In this document: piece by piece, positions 43,074 through 46,061 of the stretch
Numbering within the stretch: position 1 is the stretch's first letter
Layout of the letters: each line of letters opens with the position of its first letter
Source: Candidatus Heimdallarchaeota archaeon
Lineage (GTDB): Archaea; Asgardarchaeota; Heimdallarchaeia; Heimdallarchaeales; Heimdallarchaeaceae
Reading direction: 5' to 3'
NCBI GenBank assembly: GCA_016840095.1
Contig: JAEOSZ010000101.1
Coordinates: 1 to 46,061, forward strand
DNA length: 46,061 nucleotides
The notes under the pieces: generated by a model
The model's database searches: none
Told to the model about the DNA's origin: nothing
What the model saw: only the letters and a program-made list of their open reading frames with translations
Program-made: the position numbers and the translations under genes

Positions 43074-43604
43074 ATGGAAGATCATACTATTCCTTCGAAG
43101 AATCAGTGTTTAATCATCTTAAAAAAATACAAAACTCCAAGAGAAGTAGTTCAACACTGTATAACTGTTACAAAAATCGTAGAAGAATACTGTTTGGAGA
43201 TTCCACAAATTCAAAAAGAATTGGTCATTGCAGGTGCCATGCTACATGATATCGGTCGGTCTGTTGATCATTCAATTTATCATGCTGTTAATGGTGTCAA
43301 GATTTTAGAGAATGAGAATATTGATTCAAGGATAATAGCAATTGTAAGAAATCACATAGGAACAGGAATTACCATAGAGGAAGCAAATAAGCTAGGATTA
43401 CCATTAGGAGATTATACTCCCCAAACTTTAGAAGAAGAAATAGTTTCATTTTCCGACAATCTTACAGCTGGAAATGAAAAACGTTCTTTCGAAGAGACAT
43501 TGAATCATTTTATAGATAAATTTGGGGAAGATTCCCATGTCGTAAAAGGTTTTCTTAGACAAAAAAAATTGATTGATAATTTAACAAAAACAAATAAAAT
43601 GTGA
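43074..43604 (+). CDS. HD-domain phosphohydrolase (TIGR00295-type)
   Basis: A 176-residue HD-domain protein. The H...HD...D metal-binding pattern is visible: H28 in 'VVQHCITVTKIVEEY', H58-D59 in 'AMLHDIGR', and D128 in 'VSFSDNLTAG'. Additional histidines (YHAVNG, RNHIG) follow, as in the archaeal TIGR00295 family of metal-dependent phosphohydrolases with unknown substrate. The start at 43074 has no good ribosome binding site. It converges with the PAN gene. Confidence 0.88.
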   Translation: MEDHTIPSKNQCLIILKKYKTPREVVQHCITVTKIVEEYCLEIPQIQKELVIAGAMLHDIGRSVDHSIYHAVNGVKILENENIDSRIIAIVRNHIGTGITIEEANKLGLPLGDYTPQTLEEEIVSFSDNLTAGNEKRSFEETLNHFIDKFGEDSHVVKGFLRQKKLIDNLTKTNKM

Positions 43605-43619
43605 GAAAAAGAACATTCT

Positions 43620-44822
43620 CTAAATAAAACCTGTTGTTATTCTTGCGGTTGTTTCTTTTTCTCCAGTGATTTTCTTGATAGCATCAACGAAATCATCGTT
43701 TATAACATGATCTCTTTCTGCTCTTATTGCAAACATACCTGCTTCGGTACAGATATTCTTAATATCGGCTCCACTACCACCTTCTGTCATCTGAACCAAA
43801 TAATCTATATCAACGTCTCCCTTAAGATTCATTCCCTTGGTGTGTATCTTGAATATGTCCTTTCTACTTTCGGAGGTAGGAATTGGGATTTCGATTATTC
43901 TATCGAATCTACCAGGTCTTAGCATTGCTGTGTCCAGAATATCTATTCTGTTTGTTGCTGCAATAATCTTTACATCTCCTCTGATGTTAAAGCCATCTAA
44001 TTCAGAAAGTAATTGCATTAAGGTTCTCTGAACCTCTCTATCACCACTAGTGGCAAGATCGATTCTTCTACTTCCTATTGCATCAAGTTCATCAATGAAT
44101 AGAACACTTGGAGCATTTTCTCTAGCAAATTCGAAAATCTCTCTTACTAATCTTGCACCATCTCCAATGAATTTTTGTACAAGCTCACTTCCTATCAATC
44201 GAATAAAAGCAGCTTGAGTTTCGTTAGCTACTGCTTTAGCTAGCAAAGTTTTTCCAGTTCCTGGAGCTCCATGTAAGAGTACTCCTTTTGGAGGATCTAT
44301 ACCTATTTTTTCAAATAACTCAGGTTTTAGTAAAGGTAGTTCAACAGTTTCTTTTAACTCTTGAATCTGAGCCTCTAAACCACCTATATCAGCATATTTT
44401 TCTGTTGGTTTCTCAAGTAGTTCCATCTTTTGAACCATTGGATCGTATGATGCTGGTAAGATATTTACAATTGCAAAAGTTCTTTGGTTTAATGCAACAC
44501 GAGTATCAGGTTTCAGATTATTAATATCTACTTGTCTTGAAATTGATACAACTAGATTGGGACCTGTTGTGCTTCGGACTACAGCAGTTTTGTTATCAAG
44601 CACTTCAACTATATATCCCATGAAAAGCGGAGGTGATCTTAATCTTTCAAGCTCTACTTTTAGATTGTTTACTTCTCGTTGAAGTCTCAATCTTTCACTT
44701 TCTACCATCTGCTTTTCTGTTTCTAACTGTCTTGCTTGTCTTTCTAAGTGATGCGCATATGATATTAAATAAGCTGGATCATTTTGATCTGGTTCTGATC
44801 TTTCTTTTGACAGTCTTAGCAC
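43620..44822 (-). CDS. pan: Proteasome-activating nucleotidase (PAN), AAA+ ATPase
   Basis: A 400-residue AAA+ ATPase that unfolds substrates for the 20S proteasome. The N-terminal coiled coil (about 18-60: '[30 protein letters not shown]') is followed by an OB domain ('[33 protein letters not shown]'), then the ATPase with Walker A '[13 protein letters not shown]', Walker B '[10 protein letters not shown]', 'ATNRIDILD' and arginine fingers 'LRPGRFDR'. The last residues are 'ARITTGFI', which do not form the hydrophobic-Tyr-X tail by which PAN usually opens the proteasome gate. The start is a GTG at 44822. Confidence 0.92.
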   Translation of the reverse strand: MLRLSKERSEPDQNDPAYLISYAHHLERQARQLETEKQMVESERLRLQREVNNLKVELERLRSPPLFMGYIVEVLDNKTAVVRSTTGPNLVVSISRQVDINNLKPDTRVALNQRTFAIVNILPASYDPMVQKMELLEKPTEKYADIGGLEAQIQELKETVELPLLKPELFEKIGIDPPKGVLLHGAPGTGKTLLAKAVANETQAAFIRLIGSELVQKFIGDGARLVREIFEFARENAPSVLFIDELDAIGSRRIDLATSGDREVQRTLMQLLSELDGFNIRGDVKIIAATNRIDILDTAMLRPGRFDRIIEIPIPTSESRKDIFKIHTKGMNLKGDVDIDYLVQMTEGGSGADIKNICTEAGMFAIRAERDHVINDDFVDAIKKITGEKETTARITTGFI

Positions 44823-44850
44823 CCTCGTTATTTCTCAGTATTTTCTTACC

Positions 44851-44866
44851 TATATAAATATAAAAA
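44851..44866 (-). promoter_or_regulatory. TATA box of the PAN gene
   Basis: The minus strand reads TTTATATTTATATA, a strong archaeal TATA-like stretch, at 29-44 bases before the GTG start at 44822. This predicts a very short leader. The divergent trm56 gene lies 134 bases away on the other side. Confidence 0.45.
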
Positions 44867-44999
44867 TCTATACATAATATACTTTAGTTATCGTTTTGCT
44901 TGATTAAATAAGCAATTCAATAAGTATTTCTTCTTCATTAAAACGTATATTAAACAACCAAATCAGCAACTTTAAGTGTATTTCAAATAACCTACTTCT

Positions 45000-45530
45000 A
45001 TGAAATTAGCTGTACTGCGTTTATCACATAGAGTAATGCGTGATAAAAGAATCTCTACACATTTAGCATTAACAGCTAGAGCTTTTGGTGCCGTTGAATT
45101 CTTCTACACAGGAGATCACGATAGTCATGTAGAGGAAAGTATTCAGAAAGTACAGCAAGAATGGGGCGGAGAATTATCCGTTACTCATATTGGAAAACCT
45201 TGGAACTTCTTGAAAGATTGGAAAAAACAAGGAGGAATTGTTATTCACCTTACAATGTATGGAATAGAATTATCCGATAAATTAGAAAAGATTCAAGATT
45301 TTAAAGAGAAGAATATACTAGTTGTAGTGGGTGGAGTTAAAGTTCCTGGTCAAATCTTTGAACTCTCAGATTTTAACATAGCTATAGGTAATCAACCACA
45401 CAGTGAAGTTGCAGCACTAGCTGTTTTTCTTGACAGACTTACTGAAGGGGAAGCAAGGAAACAAAAATTCCAAAATGCAAACTATGAAATTGTTCCCATG
45501 GAACAAGGAAAACAAGCTAATAAAATATAA
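45000..45530 (+). CDS. trm56: tRNA (cytidine-56) 2'-O-methyltransferase Trm56
   Basis: A 176-residue SPOUT enzyme that methylates the ribose of C56 in the T loop. It opens 'LAVLRLSHRVMRDKRISTHLALTARAFGA', the family signature, followed by 'GDHDSHVEESI', 'VIHLTMYG', 'VVVGGVKVPGQIFELSDFNIAIGNQPHSEVAALAVFLDRL'. The second gene of this operon begins 10 bases after the stop. Confidence 0.96.
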   Translation: MKLAVLRLSHRVMRDKRISTHLALTARAFGAVEFFYTGDHDSHVEESIQKVQQEWGGELSVTHIGKPWNFLKDWKKQGGIVIHLTMYGIELSDKLEKIQDFKEKNILVVVGGVKVPGQIFELSDFNIAIGNQPHSEVAALAVFLDRLTEGEARKQKFQNANYEIVPMEQGKQANKI

Positions 45531-45540
45531 GGTGAAATGA

Positions 45541-46061
45541 ATGCAGAAAGTTATTACTCTCGAAAAGACTTACAATGTAGCAAAGCATAGTTCAGAAAAG
45601 GCTTTCATATACATACTAAAAAAGGAATTTGAGAACTTAGACATTGAGATTAAAGGAATCAACTTCACAAAAGAAAGATATGCTGAAGTCATACTAGAGG
45701 GGGAAGATGAAGAAATAGCTAAAAACATCTTAATCAAAAACTATGGGACTCCTCGAAGTATAGGTGATTTGCAGGAGGGTGACTTTATCTATGGTAGATT
45801 TAGAGAAACTGGGGAAGTTAAATTTGGTTTATTTGTAGATTGTGGGATAAAAAGTACAACTCAGAATATAGATGCCCTCTATCCTCTTTATGAGATGAGA
45901 GAACAATTGGCTCAAGGAAACAAGGTTCCTCTTATGAATATGATAAGAGCTTATGGTTTTATCGATAATCTTCCTATGTTTTTTGAAGTAGTAAAGAAGC
46001 AAGTTATCGGATCTAAAGTTTGGGTTAAACTCACTGCTGAATCACTTGAATGGTTGAATAG
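45541..46061 (+). CDS. DUF2110-like archaeal protein, truncated by the window edge
   Basis: An open frame from the ATG at 45541 continues through the right edge without a stop. The visible 173 residues include 'QKVITLEKTYNVAKHSSEK' at the start and a central S1-like segment 'LQEGDFIYGRFRETGEVKFGLFVDCGI'. This matches the archaeal DUF2110 family as I recall it. A GGTGA ribosome binding site (45531-45535) precedes the start, and an ATG at 45537 in another frame stops quickly. Function unknown; likely cotranscribed with trm56. Confidence 0.7.
   Translation, partial: MQKVITLEKTYNVAKHSSEKAFIYILKKEFENLDIEIKGINFTKERYAEVILEGEDEEIAKNILIKNYGTPRSIGDLQEGDFIYGRFRETGEVKFGLFVDCGIKSTTQNIDALYPLYEMREQLAQGNKVPLMNMIRAYGFIDNLPMFFEVVKKQVIGSKVWVKLTAESLEWLN

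Noticed and set aside
1..46061. CRISPR arrays, rRNA genes, toxin-antitoxin pairs or prophage modules
   Set aside because: No regularly spaced repeats, rRNA sequence, or recognisable phage or toxin genes were seen on either strand.

Overview
This is a low-GC (roughly one third G+C) chromosomal segment of an archaeon. The information-processing genes are archaeal throughout: aRF1, aIF2-alpha, Nop10, Csl4, RNA polymerase L and F, TFE, TFS, MBF1, PCNA, GINS, an RPA14-like OB protein, SRP54, NAC, PAN, A-type ATP synthase, tRNA endonuclease with intron-containing tRNA genes, and GGTGA ribosome binding sites. A probable eL38 argues against a euryarchaeote and fits TACK or Asgard archaea. Together with the low GC and the RPA14-like protein I favour an Asgard (perhaps Heimdall-type) archaeon. 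That placement is an inference; no diagnostic eukaryotic-signature protein beyond these is present.

Layout. (1) 1-4761: a truncated tRNA-Ile, a degenerate cupin-type phosphoglucose isomerase with a small partner, aRF1, UMP kinase and AspRS. (2) 4842-5875: intron-containing tRNA-Leu(UAA), a YdeI/OmdA-family gene lacking a normal start codon, and a gene-free stretch with a GC-rich patch; this looks like an accessory insertion. (3) 5876-7699: two tandem bactofilin-like beta-solenoid proteins. (4) 7777-15416: a long plus-strand translation and RNA-modification run: SRP54, TrmY, Pus10, eL21, RpoF, DUF655, KsgA, a HemK/Mtq2-like methyltransferase, TrmJ and a METTL5-like methyltransferase. (5) 15420-19186: Nop10/aIF2-alpha, DUF99, then Csl4, DUF2067, RpoL and an RNase III-like protein. 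(6) 19348-25846: ATP synthase D, a proline-rich membrane protein, RpiA, a PIN-ATPase-KH protein, EndA, Taw2 and a PUA protein. (7) 25850-32857: NAC, ATP synthase F and H on the minus strand, GlmM-like mutase, ATP synthase A and B, ComB. (8) 32950-39591: tRNA-Pro, flavin reductase, HPPD-like VOC protein, AlkD-like protein, TFE, M24 peptidase, a lone OppC-type permease, a membrane-anchored caspase-fold protease, and a second intron-containing tRNA-Leu(CAA). (9) 39671-46061: eS27, then a replication/transcription block (GINS, PCNA, RPA14-like, TFS), MBF1, eL38, an HD phosphohydrolase, PAN, Trm56 and a truncated DUF2110 gene.

Several genes work together. Pus10 and TrmY are adjacent and make successive modifications at tRNA position 54. 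EndA at 23839-24381 is the enzyme expected to remove both tRNA-Leu introns, which fold into the canonical bulge-helix-bulge. The HemK/Mtq2-like enzyme is the expected methylase of the GGQ motif of aRF1. ATP synthase subunits D, F/H and A/B lie in three separate places instead of one operon.

The main oddities are an NIKD motif in aRF1 where NIKS is expected, loss of metal ligands in the isomerase-like cupin, twin bactofilins, a cell-surface caspase-like protease, a PAN without a clear HbYX tail, and an RNase III-like protein overlapping RpoL. No CRISPR array, insertion sequence or rRNA gene was seen.
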